Source of the DNA: Callaeas wilsoni
Taxonomy: Eukaryota; Chordata; Aves; Passeriformes; Callaeidae
Direction: 5' to 3'
NCBI GenBank assembly: GCA_013398955.1
Contig: VWPU01019269.1
Location: 1 to 64,000, forward strand
Length of the DNA stretch: 64,000 nt
In this document: positions 1-10,300 of the stretch, piece by piece
Layout: each line of letters begins with the position of its first letter
Numbering within the stretch: position 1 is the first letter of the stretch
Notes under the pieces: generated by a model
Seen by the model: the letters and a program-made list of their open reading frames with translations, nothing else
Told to the model about the DNA's origin: nothing
Databases searched by the model: none
Position numbers and translations under genes: made by a program

Positions 1-260
1 CCCGCCTCCGCGGCGCGGGGCGGCGGCGTCACCCCCGCGGGAAGGCGCTGGGCGGGGCCGCCGGCGGGCGGCGGGAAGGGGGCGGTGGGGCCGGAGCTTG
101 TGCTGCGCCCAGGCTTCGGCGGCGCTGCTCTGGGGTTACAGGGGTCCTCGGACCCGCCTCGGGCACCGCTGTGCTCAGTGAGGCCTTCCCTGCCCGTGCC
201 AACCAGCCACTGGTGTGGGGGCGGCTGCGCTCTCAGGCGGTCCCCAAAACCGATGGTTGT
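1..260. promoter_or_regulatory. CpG island at the left edge, probable promoter
   Basis: The first 130 bases are extremely GC-rich and dense in CpG, then CpG density falls until about 260. GC boxes of the Sp1/KLF kind are visible at 50-59 (GGGCGGGGCC) and 78-90 (GGGGGCGGTGGGG), and a CRE half-site (CGTCA) lies at 27-31. No TATA box is seen. In vertebrates such islands mark promoters of broadly expressed or developmental genes. The island is cut by the window edge, so whether the gene runs left on the minus strand or right on the plus strand cannot be decided. A frame at 85-405 is open but begins at GTG, has no recognisable domain and runs into non-island DNA, so I do not call it coding. Confidence 0.75.
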
Positions 261-401
261 CAGGCGGTGGGATGGGGGTTTTCGTGGGGCAAGTCAGAAA
301 AAGGAATCTCTGAGAAGTACAGGAATTGTGCTGGAAAATAAGCATAAGGAACTTGAATGCACTGGGTCAGAGGGAGTGCAGATGGCTGAACATGAGCCAA
401 C

Positions 402-815
402 TTGAAGGCCGGTGGCATCCAGGCCTTTATCAGCAATAGGGTGGCCAGCAGGATGCAGACAGCAATTGTGCTTCCACACTTGGCAGTTGTGAGGCCATGT
501 CTCAAGTACTGGGCTTGAGTTTGGGGCTCTCATTTTAAAATGGACATTGAGGTGCTGGAGTGTGTCCAGGGAAAGGCAGCAAAGCTGGTGAAGCATCTGA
601 AGCACAAGTGTGATGAGGAGCAGCTGAGGGAGCTGGGGGTGTTTAGTCTGGAGAAAAGGAGGAACAGGGAAGACCTTACTGCTCTTTAGAGCTACCTAAA
701 AGGAGGTTGGAGTGAGGTGGGGGCCAATCTCACAAGTAACAGGTGATGGGACAAAAGGAAATGGCCTCAAAGTTGTGACAGGGAAGGGTTAGTTGGCTAT
801 GATGCAGATAATCTT
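402..815 (+). mobile_element. CR1 LINE fragment A (avian type, middle of the 3' part)
   Basis: This stretch matches the 3' part of the bird CR1 non-LTR retrotransposon: the end of the reverse-transcriptase ORF, including the block equivalent to VLE-VQ-A-KLVK, then [16 protein letters not shown]. Nucleotide landmarks are GACATTGAGGTGCTGGAG (about 542) and GAGCAGCTGAGGGAGCTGGG (about 618). It lacks both the upstream RT core and the 3' tail. It begins at the consensus position where fragment B, just downstream, breaks off, and its last 70-90 bases duplicate consensus sequence that fragment B also carries. Frames are broken by stops and indels, so it is a dead copy. Confidence 0.85.
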
Positions 816-847
816 GAGTATCCTCACAGCCTCACACAGCATATACA

Positions 848-1797
848 GGTAATCAGGCCCAGCCGGCATGGGTTTACTAAAGGCAGGTCCTGATTGACTG
901 ACCTGATCTTCTGTGTCAGGGTAACCCACTTAGTGGATGAGGGAAGGGCTGTGGATGTGTCTACCTGATGTCAGTATAGTCTTTGGCACCATTTCCCACA
1001 GCATTCTGGAGAAACTACTGCTCATGGCTTGGACAGGTGTGCTCTTCACTGTGTAAAAAACCTGCTGGGATGACCAGGCCCAGAGAGAGTTGGTGAATGG
1101 AGCTACATCCAGCTGGTCACTCACTGGTCAGCAGTGGTGGTCCTCAGGGCTCAGTGTTGGGGTCAGGCACATTTAATCCCTTTATTCATGATCTGACTGA
1201 CGAGACCTAGAACACCCTCAGTTTGCAGACACAAGTTGAGCAGAAGTGGTGACCTACTGGAAAGTAGGAAGGCTCTGCAGAGGGATCTGGACAGGCTGGA
1301 TCAATGGGGCGAGGCCAGTGGTACAAGGCTCAAGAAGGCCAAGTGCCAGACCCTGCACTTGGGTCACAACAACCCCTGCAGTGCTACAGGCTGGGGGAAG
1401 AGCAGCTGGAAAACTGCCTGGTGGAAGAGGACATGGGGGTATTTGTGGACAGCAGCTGAACGTGAGCCAGTTAGTGCCCAGGTGGGCCTCAATGTCTTTT
1501 GCCAAGTAACAAGAACTAGGATGAGAGGAAATGGCCCCAAATAGCACCAGGGGAGGTTTAGATTGGATACCAGTAAGAATTTCTTCTCCTGAAGGGTTGT
1601 TAAGCACTGGAACACGCTGGCAGGGGCAGTAATGAAGTCATCATACCTGGACGTATTTAAAAGGTGTATAAAAATGTGTTTAAAAGACAGTTGGCTTAGG
1701 GACATGGTTTAGTGGTGGACTTCATAGTGCTATGTTAACAGTTGGACTTGATGATCCTAAAGTCTTTTCCAATCTAAATGATTCTATGGTTCTATGA
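848..1797 (+). mobile_element. CR1 LINE fragment B with 3' end (internally deleted)
   Basis: This is a second avian CR1 piece on the same strand. It starts in the reverse-transcriptase ORF (CATGGGTTTACTAAAGGCAG near 867), passes the RT fingers and palm coding region, and ends with the typical CR1 3' UTR and tail (GATTCTATGGTTCTATGA, 1780-1797). The region encoding the F-A-D-D catalytic motif, near 1220, has lost bases, which removes one aspartate codon and shifts the frame. Consensus sequence is missing between about 1485 and 1503. The join runs from the end of the RT region straight to CAAGTAACAAG. That missing part corresponds to fragment A upstream. It is a non-functional relic with many stops. 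Confidence 0.9.
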
Positions 1798-1965
1798 AAG
1801 GAAAAATAAAAATGTGACAGAAATAGGATAATATGGGATTTAAGAGAAGGCTGAAGGGAGAAGTTATTTGGGCAGGAGAGAGGTGGGAAGGTGCAGAAGA
1901 AGGAAGGGAAGTGAGGGAAGTGTAGAATATGTAGGTGTGAAAAGAAAAGAAGGGAAACAACATTC
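1798..1965 (+). repeat. Purine-rich low-complexity tract
   Basis: Directly after the CR1 tail the plus strand is dominated by A and G, with GGAAGG, GAGAGAGG and AAGAAGG words, and a short pyrimidine run follows at about 1983-2005. It may have grown from the A-rich insertion site or be an independent polypurine tract. No coding sense is visible on either strand. Confidence 0.5.
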
Positions 1966-4633
1966 AGCGTTAAAAAAACCTCAACTTCTTTTTTTTCCTT
2001 TCTTCTAACCATCTCTTCTACCACAGAGATGTTACTTGTAGGGAAGAAGAGGACTTCTGTCTGCACCACTTCAAAGATTATTGGACATTGAGGCCACGTC
2101 TTTTTCCAGTTTCATGCTATGATGCAGGACTGTCTCCATCTTCAAGAGCTCCTCTCTCATGTGCTCTGCCGGGACTCCTCCATCTCCCATGAGCCTGCAC
2201 TCAGCACAGCTTTCTGCCATAGCCCTTTGCTGGAAGAAAGGGTGATAGGGGTCCCCTAGCCACAGCTGGAACAAACTATCTCTGGAAAAGCATTGACACA
2301 GCTTCTGGAAAGTGGGAATAGTGGAAAGGAGGAAGTGATGTTAAGCTAAGCATTTAATTCTGATGCTTTTTGCTATCATACACTTAACATCATGATGCCA
2401 TTGTGATAAGAAGTCCAAAAGCGCAAAAAGTGGCAAAAGAAATCAGTGTGGGAGAAGACAGAAGGAATATGGAATGTCTTCCAAATATTCACATTGCTTT
2501 ACATGTACCTAAGGCTGAAATTTGAACTGTGTAGGTATAGACAGTATGCTAACAATTAGAAATATATTTAAAATGTATGTGTAGTTTTCCGAAAACCGAT
2601 TTCTGCAGCTCACTGCAAAGTGACAGCTAAGGAAGCAGATATCCTGAGTATCTGACACTTTTTTCCAGTGTAGTCAAACAATGAAAAGAAGTTAAAAGTT
2701 TAGGTTCTTTTCGAACTCAGATTTCCTGAAAATAAATGTGAATTAGAATTAGTGGTTCTGAACATAAGCACAGCTTTGTGAATACAGTAACTGAATCTTG
2801 GCAAATGAAATTCATGGTGATAAAACAGGCGGACTGGCTCAGTCATTTCAGAACATTTATGATATGATACTTTCCTTCAGTCATGTGTTCCTCTTGGAAG
2901 TTTTGTATCTTAAATAACTGTTCCAGTGCTTCAGAACACTTCATTTAAAAGTCATTGACAATTTCAACAGGGACTGAAGTTTAGAAATAAACATATTTAT
3001 TCTTTACCTTTATGTACCTACTAAAGCTGGTTTGTAGTTGCAGAGCTTATAAAATACAGTGAATTTGAAGGTCAGTCGTCCAAATGGTGTTAAATAATTA
3101 TGATTCCTTTGGATTTATACAAGTCCTAACTGTTGCTCAAGCAAAAGTATTTTTATATCCATTGTATGTACTATCTTTCTGAACCACAGATGTGGCATAA
3201 TGATGGTTCTTGGTATATTACGTGCCACTTGGAGAGACACAAAATATTCTTTCCAATGTGCACATGTGTTTGTGCCTTTACCAACTATTAGTTTTCATTT
3301 AAAAATAAAATAAAATGCTACAGTGGATTTATCTGTTGCCGGTGAAAAAGAAGAGATCTGATGACAACATAAACTTCATGTATAGACTATTCTCAGTATT
3401 CATAGAAAAGATCAGTCATTTCTAATGGAGAGTGTGTTAATTTTCCTCAAGCCTTACATCATGATATACTGTAGAAACTTTGTAGCAGTGATAATTAATG
3501 TCAATCTGGAATATCAAGTTTTAAAACAACACTGGGAAAAATAGTTCATTGTGACTAGTTGAAGAAAATATTTTTTGTGGTGTAGTACCTCAACATCTGA
3601 GCTTATAATATTCAGTAGTACTGTTTCCTGAATATTTTTCAGAAAAGTGTGTCAGTGATCTCAATCTTATTTTACAGGCTTTTGTGAAGGAGTTTTTCTT
3701 AAAAGCAAAGTAATAGAATGAGTTTCTGCTTAGAATTGAAAGTAAACAGACCTTAGTCACAAACAAACAATACCATAGGAAACCCTGAAAGCTGTGATAT
3801 CTAATGAAGATAATACTTTCTCTTCTTACAACCTACAGTGGACAAAGAGCTACTGTTTTAAAGATTACATTGGTGATGATTTAGAAGAGTGGTAGTGTAT
3901 TATCAGATAGAATAAACAGAAGAATATACCTACATGATGAAGAATTTTATGATGTACATTATTAATGTGCACTACTTAGTAATTTAGGGTAATAAAAACC
4001 CCCATAGTTGCAACACCCACATTTTTTTTTGTATTTAGCAATGTGGTGTATTTTCAGAATTAAATCGATAGAGGTGTTTGCACAGCAGTGCTTTCGCCAT
4101 GTGTCGGTGCAAGTGGAAATGCCAAAACGTGGTCATAAAGTTGTGAACCACTGTGTTCCGTGGTGCTGTGAACAGAGCCTTTATGGGGAGAGCAGCAGCA
4201 ACAGACAATTGTCATACTTCCCACCCTCCCATAATCCGTGAAGTTTTAGAACATTAATTGTTACCCTACTGTTCTCTCTTGCACTTTAGTCTACATGGAG
4301 GAATTTTCCATCACCCGGAAAGAAAATCCACCCACATGCAGTAAGGTATTGCTGCATAGTACTAGTTTGCTTTAGACCAGGCAGAGAATCATTTAGGTTG
4401 GTGTTGGTTTAGGTAGTTAAGTTTGTAGTGCTTCAGAACCCTGTTATTTAAAGATGATGAAGGTACTTAAATCCACTGCACTAGAGCACAGACTCAAAGA
4501 AGTTGAGAAACTTGGACAATACCAAACACAAGCTTTGAAAAACCTCTTAGTACCAGACTTCTCCTGCTTCCTACAGATTAGGCCTCCTGCTGACTATTTG
4601 TACTTTTTAAATGTATAAGAGATTTAAGCTTTA
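1966..4633. other. Non-coding DNA, nothing recognised
   Basis: AT-rich DNA with no convincing exon or CpG cluster. A minus-strand open frame at 1722-2069 is only the complement of the purine tract and CR1 tail. At about 4386-4407 there is a short resemblance to a reversed CR1 3' end (GAATCATTTAGGTTGG), but the sequence beyond it does not continue as CR1. Confidence 0.5.
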
Positions 4634-4748
4634 ATGTCTGCACCTCAGTTCACCTACCTTTGAAACAGCAGTGGTAATTCTGACTTAAATATTGTGATGA
4701 TACATTAATAAATATGAGCAAAACTCTTTGAAGTTGAAAAATATAATG
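4634..4748 (-). repeat. Ancient SINE/LINE tail relic (MIR- or L2-like), minus strand
   Basis: Read on the plus strand, it follows the reversed pattern of the ancient tail shared by MIR-like elements. A CACCTCAGTT start is followed by a GTGGTAATTCTGACTT section, TTGTGATGATACATTAAT, and finally GCAAAACTCTTTGAAGTTGAAAAATATAATGAG, equivalent to the core that normally reads as GTAAAGCGCTTTGAAG. These elements are shared across amniotes and far older than avian CR1 insertions. Divergence is high, so the family name is uncertain. Confidence 0.5.
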
Positions 4749-7226
4749 AGATTTAAGTACATTCCTTTTTGTCATGATTAACCTGTCAGACATTTAAGTG
4801 CTGAAACACTACTTTTTGGGAAAAAAAAGAGAAATGCCAACTAAGATAACAAAGAAGCCAAGATCCAGACCAAGTAAGCAGAACAAGCAACTAAAATAAA
4901 TACAGGGGAAAAATCCAAGAGACAGAGCAGATCTAAATCTATAGCTCAGAAAAATGAGAAGAAAAAAATCTGAAACAAATGCTGTCGGAAATCGGAATGG
5001 CAGTTAATATGCTACCAAAAAACACCCTTGCATAAGATTCAAAGTGAATGCGTCTTAAGACAATGTGTCCGAGAAGTCTGGGCAGCAGTTTAACTCCCAC
5101 GTCTCAAACAGATCAATGGTGCCCTGTAAGTTCTTGTTTCTTCTCTTCTGACTCTAAGAGGAGCCTATGGCATTACCTCAAATATATGAGCTCAGGTGCC
5201 TGCAGTGTTAGGGGATGGCCAAATGGAGATTTTCAGGTAATGATTTTGATCTTATCCTGAAACGGACCAGACAAGAAGACTGAGTCTGGGCAGAGTCCCA
5301 CAAGTGATGTAAAAAGACTCAGTTTGCTGAAGTGGGACAAGATAGACTTGCAGGAGTAGGTAGAAGGAGAAAGGACGAATTCATGGACAGCAAGCAGAAT
5401 AATCTTGCACACAAGAACACACCCTATTCCAAATCCTGGAATGGATCAGAGATGCTTTATTTTAATATTTCCCCTTACAATAATATATATCTGCAGATTA
5501 AAGGTCAAAAGCATGTATCTTCATTTGCACAGAAGATGAGAATCCGTCACTGCTGGTGGCCCGCACAGTAGTCAAAACAACAGCACTCTGTATGGTTGAT
5601 CACCCACCTGGCCAGAAAGAGAAAGTAAGTAGACCATAATTGCTCATTTAGTGAACCTCTTGTTCTGTTTTAAAAAAAAAAAAGTTGGACACACATAACT
5701 AAGAATTGTATCATCATCAAGAACACGAAAGCCAAAATCAGGCTGATTGGCATTTCCTAAATTCTCAGGATGTGATTTCTCAACCTCCTAAAATTCTTTC
5801 AATGTAGCTTTTGTGTTGTGAAGGCCAGAATTTATGTCCTTTATTATTGCTTTATGGAAGAGAGTAGGAATATATTTTAAGTATTTATTACCCTTCTTTT
5901 GAGGTGACACTTTCAAAAGCTTCTAAGAAATCATAAAGTAAGAAAAATCTCTCTTTGAACTGATTTTGTACCAGCTTAGGTTGACCGATTTTTCAGAGAC
6001 AGCAATAGATTTCAGCAACATGAAAGGCTTGACTGGTGATGCCAAATAAAAATTATTTTTAAAAACCCACAAGCCGCTTGTTCTAAAGTTTCATTTTGTC
6101 CCCAACAAGTTGATCTCTGTCCTTCAAGGTAGTAAAATACTGTGACAAGCCAAGAACACATAGTTCTTGTCTCTTTTTTTGTTTTTCTTAATGAGAAGCC
6201 AAGGAAACACACATGACTGAGAGGAAACCTGCAGGCTTGCAAGCAGGAAGAAGCAAACTCCCTTCTTTCAGTATCACAAAATGTTTTTTACTACTACTGT
6301 GGAATAAAAAAGCTCTACAAAGAACTATAACATCATGAAGAATTAAAAAAAAATGCAGAACTTTTGAAAATGGAAATATAAGAGAAATATGTACAAAAAT
6401 AAAATATTTTTAAATGGGATGATGGAAAAAAAATGAAATTATACTTAAAAATGTAGGGAAAATAAGCTTTTGCAAACAGAATAAAGAAGATGAAGGGAAA
6501 CTGAAAATAAGCACAAGATTAAATGGGAATGACAGAAATTAGGGATTCAGAAGTAGTGAAGATACTGTTTCATATTCATTTAGAAAGGAATTTCCATAAA
6601 GGTTGGACAACTTAGAAGTAACAAAAGGTTTATAGAAGTAGCTGTTCCTAAAAAGCAGTCAAGGAAACATTTGAAAAATGTGCAGAGTTGTAAGTCCGTC
6701 AGCCAGCCCAGCTGCTATGCATCCTAGGGGATAAAAGGTATTTGCTGTGAAACTTCCTGTAGTGCTGTCAATGAAGCTTGAAAAGAGGGACAAATACTGG
6801 AAGATTGAAACAAATCGAATATGACCTCTTTTTTCAAAGAAAGCATAGAATGCCCTTTGTAACTGCAATCCATACTTGACCACTATGTATCTTATTCTAG
6901 AAATGCTGTTTAGCAAGAAGATGCTGTGTTTCAAAGACAAGGATTAAATTGCTTTTGCTCAGAATTTTGAGTTAGTTCATGAAGGTGTTATGCTCACAAT
7001 GAAGAGATGCTTTGTAAAAATAAACTTTTGAATGAAGACTGCTGCTCACAGAGAGACCGTTCAAGGCAGTGTGTAGAGCAGGAGCCCTGCACAGACACCC
7101 ATGCTTTTAACACCTGATGATCTGTGGCACAGATACACTTTTGGCTTTCTAGATGGTTTATGACATGTTCTCATAAAAATCTTTATTTGTGTGTGTGTTT
7201 TGCAATATGTCTCTTATGTAATACAG
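4749..7226. other. Non-coding DNA, nothing recognised
   Basis: AT-rich sequence with short A- and T-runs and no CpG cluster. Open frames here are short, have no domain character and lack matching splice sites. Confidence 0.5.
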
Positions 7227-7386
7227 GGAAGTGCCCCTCTGTTTCAGTTTTGCAATGCAGAAGGCTCGCACATCGGGACTTTGCTTCTCACAGATGGTTG
7301 TGCCAGGGTACAGTTCGCGCAGGACCTCCTCGGAGTGCAAAGGTGGCACACATGCAGCCATGTCTTGCAGAGCTGCAGCATTGAGG
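7227..7386 (+). CDS. Candidate internal coding exon, gene not recognised
   Basis: A 160-base segment has an acceptor-like left border (T-rich, then TTATGTAATACAG) and a strong donor-like right border (GTGAGC at 7387). The reading frame across it is open and protein-like, with pieces such as PLFQFCNAEGSHIGTLLL, TDGCARVQFAQDLLGVQRW and HTCSHVLQSCSIEG. It is richer in CpG than the surrounding AT-rich DNA, as expected of a coding relic or exon. It would start in phase 0 and end after one base of a codon. A second acceptor (GTTTCAG) at 7241-7247 would shorten it to 139 bases in the same frame. I do not recognise the protein family, and no other plus-strand exon was found to pair with it. The opposite strand is also open here (with VPPLHSEEVLRELYPGTT), so a minus-strand or retrocopy origin remains possible. 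Confidence 0.35.
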
Positions 7387-10300
7387 GTGAGCAAATTGCT
7401 CTTGAATCACATGACAGACCTTTGGTTTTAAAGAAAACTGCAGTCTGGGTTTGTTTTAAACCATCCTATAGGTATCTGCAGAATGTATGGGAATGGGATG
7501 TGTGGGAGATTGGACTACAAAGGATATTTGTCATTTTAATCTCAAGAAGTTTAAAATAGTCCTTTAGTACCTCTTGAGGCAGTTCTTGCTATATACTTTC
7601 TTTCATTTCAAGGAATTAATCTGAATACTTTTTCTGTATGCCACTCAGTGAGCAAGAAAACTGTATTCTCCTTTTCCAGTTAGGCACTGAGGCAAGGAAG
7701 CCTAAATGTTTTTGCAGGGTTTCTCAGAGGATCCCAGCCAGTCTGTTCTGCCCAGACTGACAAATAAGACAGAGGCTCCTGTTAGAGGCAAACCATATAG
7801 GAAAAGGATCCTGGTGTGAAAGAGCTGAGTGTCACTCACCTACTGGCAGTCTTCTCTGGAAAGTTTTTTTTCCTTGTCTGTTCTTCATAATATATATTTA
7901 AAGTTGTGTTTGTTGTTGTTTTCTTTTACCATTACTGGCAGTCTATAATTTCTACATCACTTGTCTTCAGTGTACTTCACTACACAAGAGAGTTATAAAT
8001 AAATCTAAATTTATTTGGTCGACTTCTGTGTTTATACAGTTCCCACTGAAGTGAGGTCACTGAACTAGAGAACTGACTTTCCAACTGGTTCTCAAACCCC
8101 TGTAGCATCTCACTGTCATTCTTGGCACATGAAGCATGACCTCTTGTCCCATAGTGGCCAGGCATATTACCAAGAGGTTTTATCATAGTCACTTACTCCA
8201 CATTTAATTAGTAATATTTTTTTTCACAGCAGTGCATCTACATGGCAGTTTTATTTTTCATTTCCATTAATAACTCTATAGTGTACAGATAAAAGTGAGA
8301 TATCAAAGGTCCCTGTAAATGCTTACATTTCTAGAAAACTATAACTAGGAAAAAAAAACCCTGAAAAATATAGTCAGATTTTATGTACTCTTATTCCTCA
8401 AATGAATTAAAAAAATCATGGGAACCAGCTTCAGTCACTATGAAGTATCATGTGCTGAAACCTCATCACATCGACACATCACCAGCTAAGTATAGAGTAA
8501 ACTTCTGGATGCAATCAAGTGACCCATAGCCTTGGCAAAGATCTAACTTGAAGTCTCACGGGGAAATAATTTCTGGCTCTTAATTTAAGACAAAGCCAAA
8601 GGAATTGAGCCCTTCAAGTCCTACAGTTAAAACCCAGAAATCCCATTTTGATTTGAATGGTGAGCTTCTCAGTTGCTAGCAGGTATGTGTGTAAGAGTTA
8701 GTGAGGCACAGATTTCCTGCTATTTTGCCCTTAATGTGGAAAAATCAATCACCCTCTTTAAACAGCAGACTTCAGATGAAACAAGCAGTGTTCGGTCCTT
8801 ATGAAAAGGTTCTCTTTTTCCAAGACTTTGATAAGAAGAGGAAGTTAAACAAAATTTTAACCTTTTTTGTAAGTACTTTTGAAGTGGCTGAGGACCTGAT
8901 TTTCATTTGCATCAAGGCTTCTGCATTAAGCTTAAAGAACCTTAAATGGGCATAAGCTGTAATTAGGACCAAGTCCCCTGTCTCTCCTAGCTTAAGGTAT
9001 GTAACAAGTCTGAATCTTTAATGTCTATAGATGCAGCTCCAGGGGAGAACCTCTGATGTCCAGAGATTCAGCTCTAGGGAATGTGACAGCCTGGCAACAG
9101 CCCAGAAATATGACTAAACAAAAGTCTGTCCTCTGAAACCCCAGAAAATCAGTATGTTTTAAAGCATTAAAAATTTATTATTATTCTTTATTCAGGATTC
9201 GTAGCACACATAAATATGAAACCAACTATTATAGCTTTCAGTCAGTCGTGAAGAAGCCTAATAATTTTCATAGTTTCTTATCTGAATATTTTACATAGAT
9301 GATACATTTACTGTTATTTTATTTTTCGTATGTATTATTTGTACATAGGTATATTAAAAATATGTTAGTGAATAAGGTCCACAAAGAAAAAGCTATAGCT
9401 GCTTTAAATTAGCTAATCTAGTTTACATGTTTTCCTTATGAATACAGTGAGTGCATAATTTCAGAAGGTGTGTGTGGGAAAGTGATCTAATGCTTATATA
9501 GTGCCTTGTGATCCTCAAATAGAAAAATTATACAAAGGCTAAACCTGACTTTAGCTTTAAAATCATAAATAGTATGTTCTTAACAGGATAGCATAAGGCA
9601 AGAAAAGAAGTTGTTCCAGTATTCTTAAAATTCCTGCACCTTGATTCCCTATACATTTGTATTCAAATACATTGCATTCAGGACCATCCTGATGCCCACA
9701 GTTTTGCAAGGGACACCAGTACTCTGGCTAGCAATGCTTGGAGCTTGCTGGGTCAGCCAGCTGCTGCCACCTAAAATATGGCACAATTTATGTCCAACTA
9801 ATCCCCCCAAATGGCATAATTTTATCTTGCTATTCTCCCCTACCTGCTTATTGCTGCAAAACCAGTAAGAATATAATTTTCTTCGAGACTCATCTTTCAG
9901 GTACAGACAAAGTTTCTTGGTGGACTCCTCTGTTACTACCAGGGCACTGGCAGGTGGGGAAAAAGAGAAAAAACAAATCACCAGATGAAAAACAGTGCTG
10001 CAAACACCTCATTTCCATAGGCAGCCAGGTTAAGAAAAGAAGCTTATGAGGCCTGTGACCATCCGGCTCTTGGCCATGAGCAGTCTAGCAGCGAGAGGAA
10101 GGAAAAGACCAATAATACTGAGCTGTGATTCTTCAGTGCAAATCCTGTGCCAAGACATCTGTGTCCTGAACAGAAAGAAATGGAACCATTTTGGTAGTTT
10201 GTCTCCTGGGTTAAGGGTAAAATATGTCACAAGAAGGATGCAGGATATCCTAGCGAGTTCTTACCAATTATAGTCCACACAGTAATGGTAACACAAATGA

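Noticed and set aside
85..405. 106-codon plus-strand frame starting in the CpG island
   Set aside because: It starts at GTG, leaves the island without a donor site, runs into CR1-flanking DNA and shows no domain.
4386..4407. Possible reversed CR1 3' end (GAATCATTTAGGTTGG)
   Set aside because: The match stops after about 20 bases and the following sequence does not resemble CR1.
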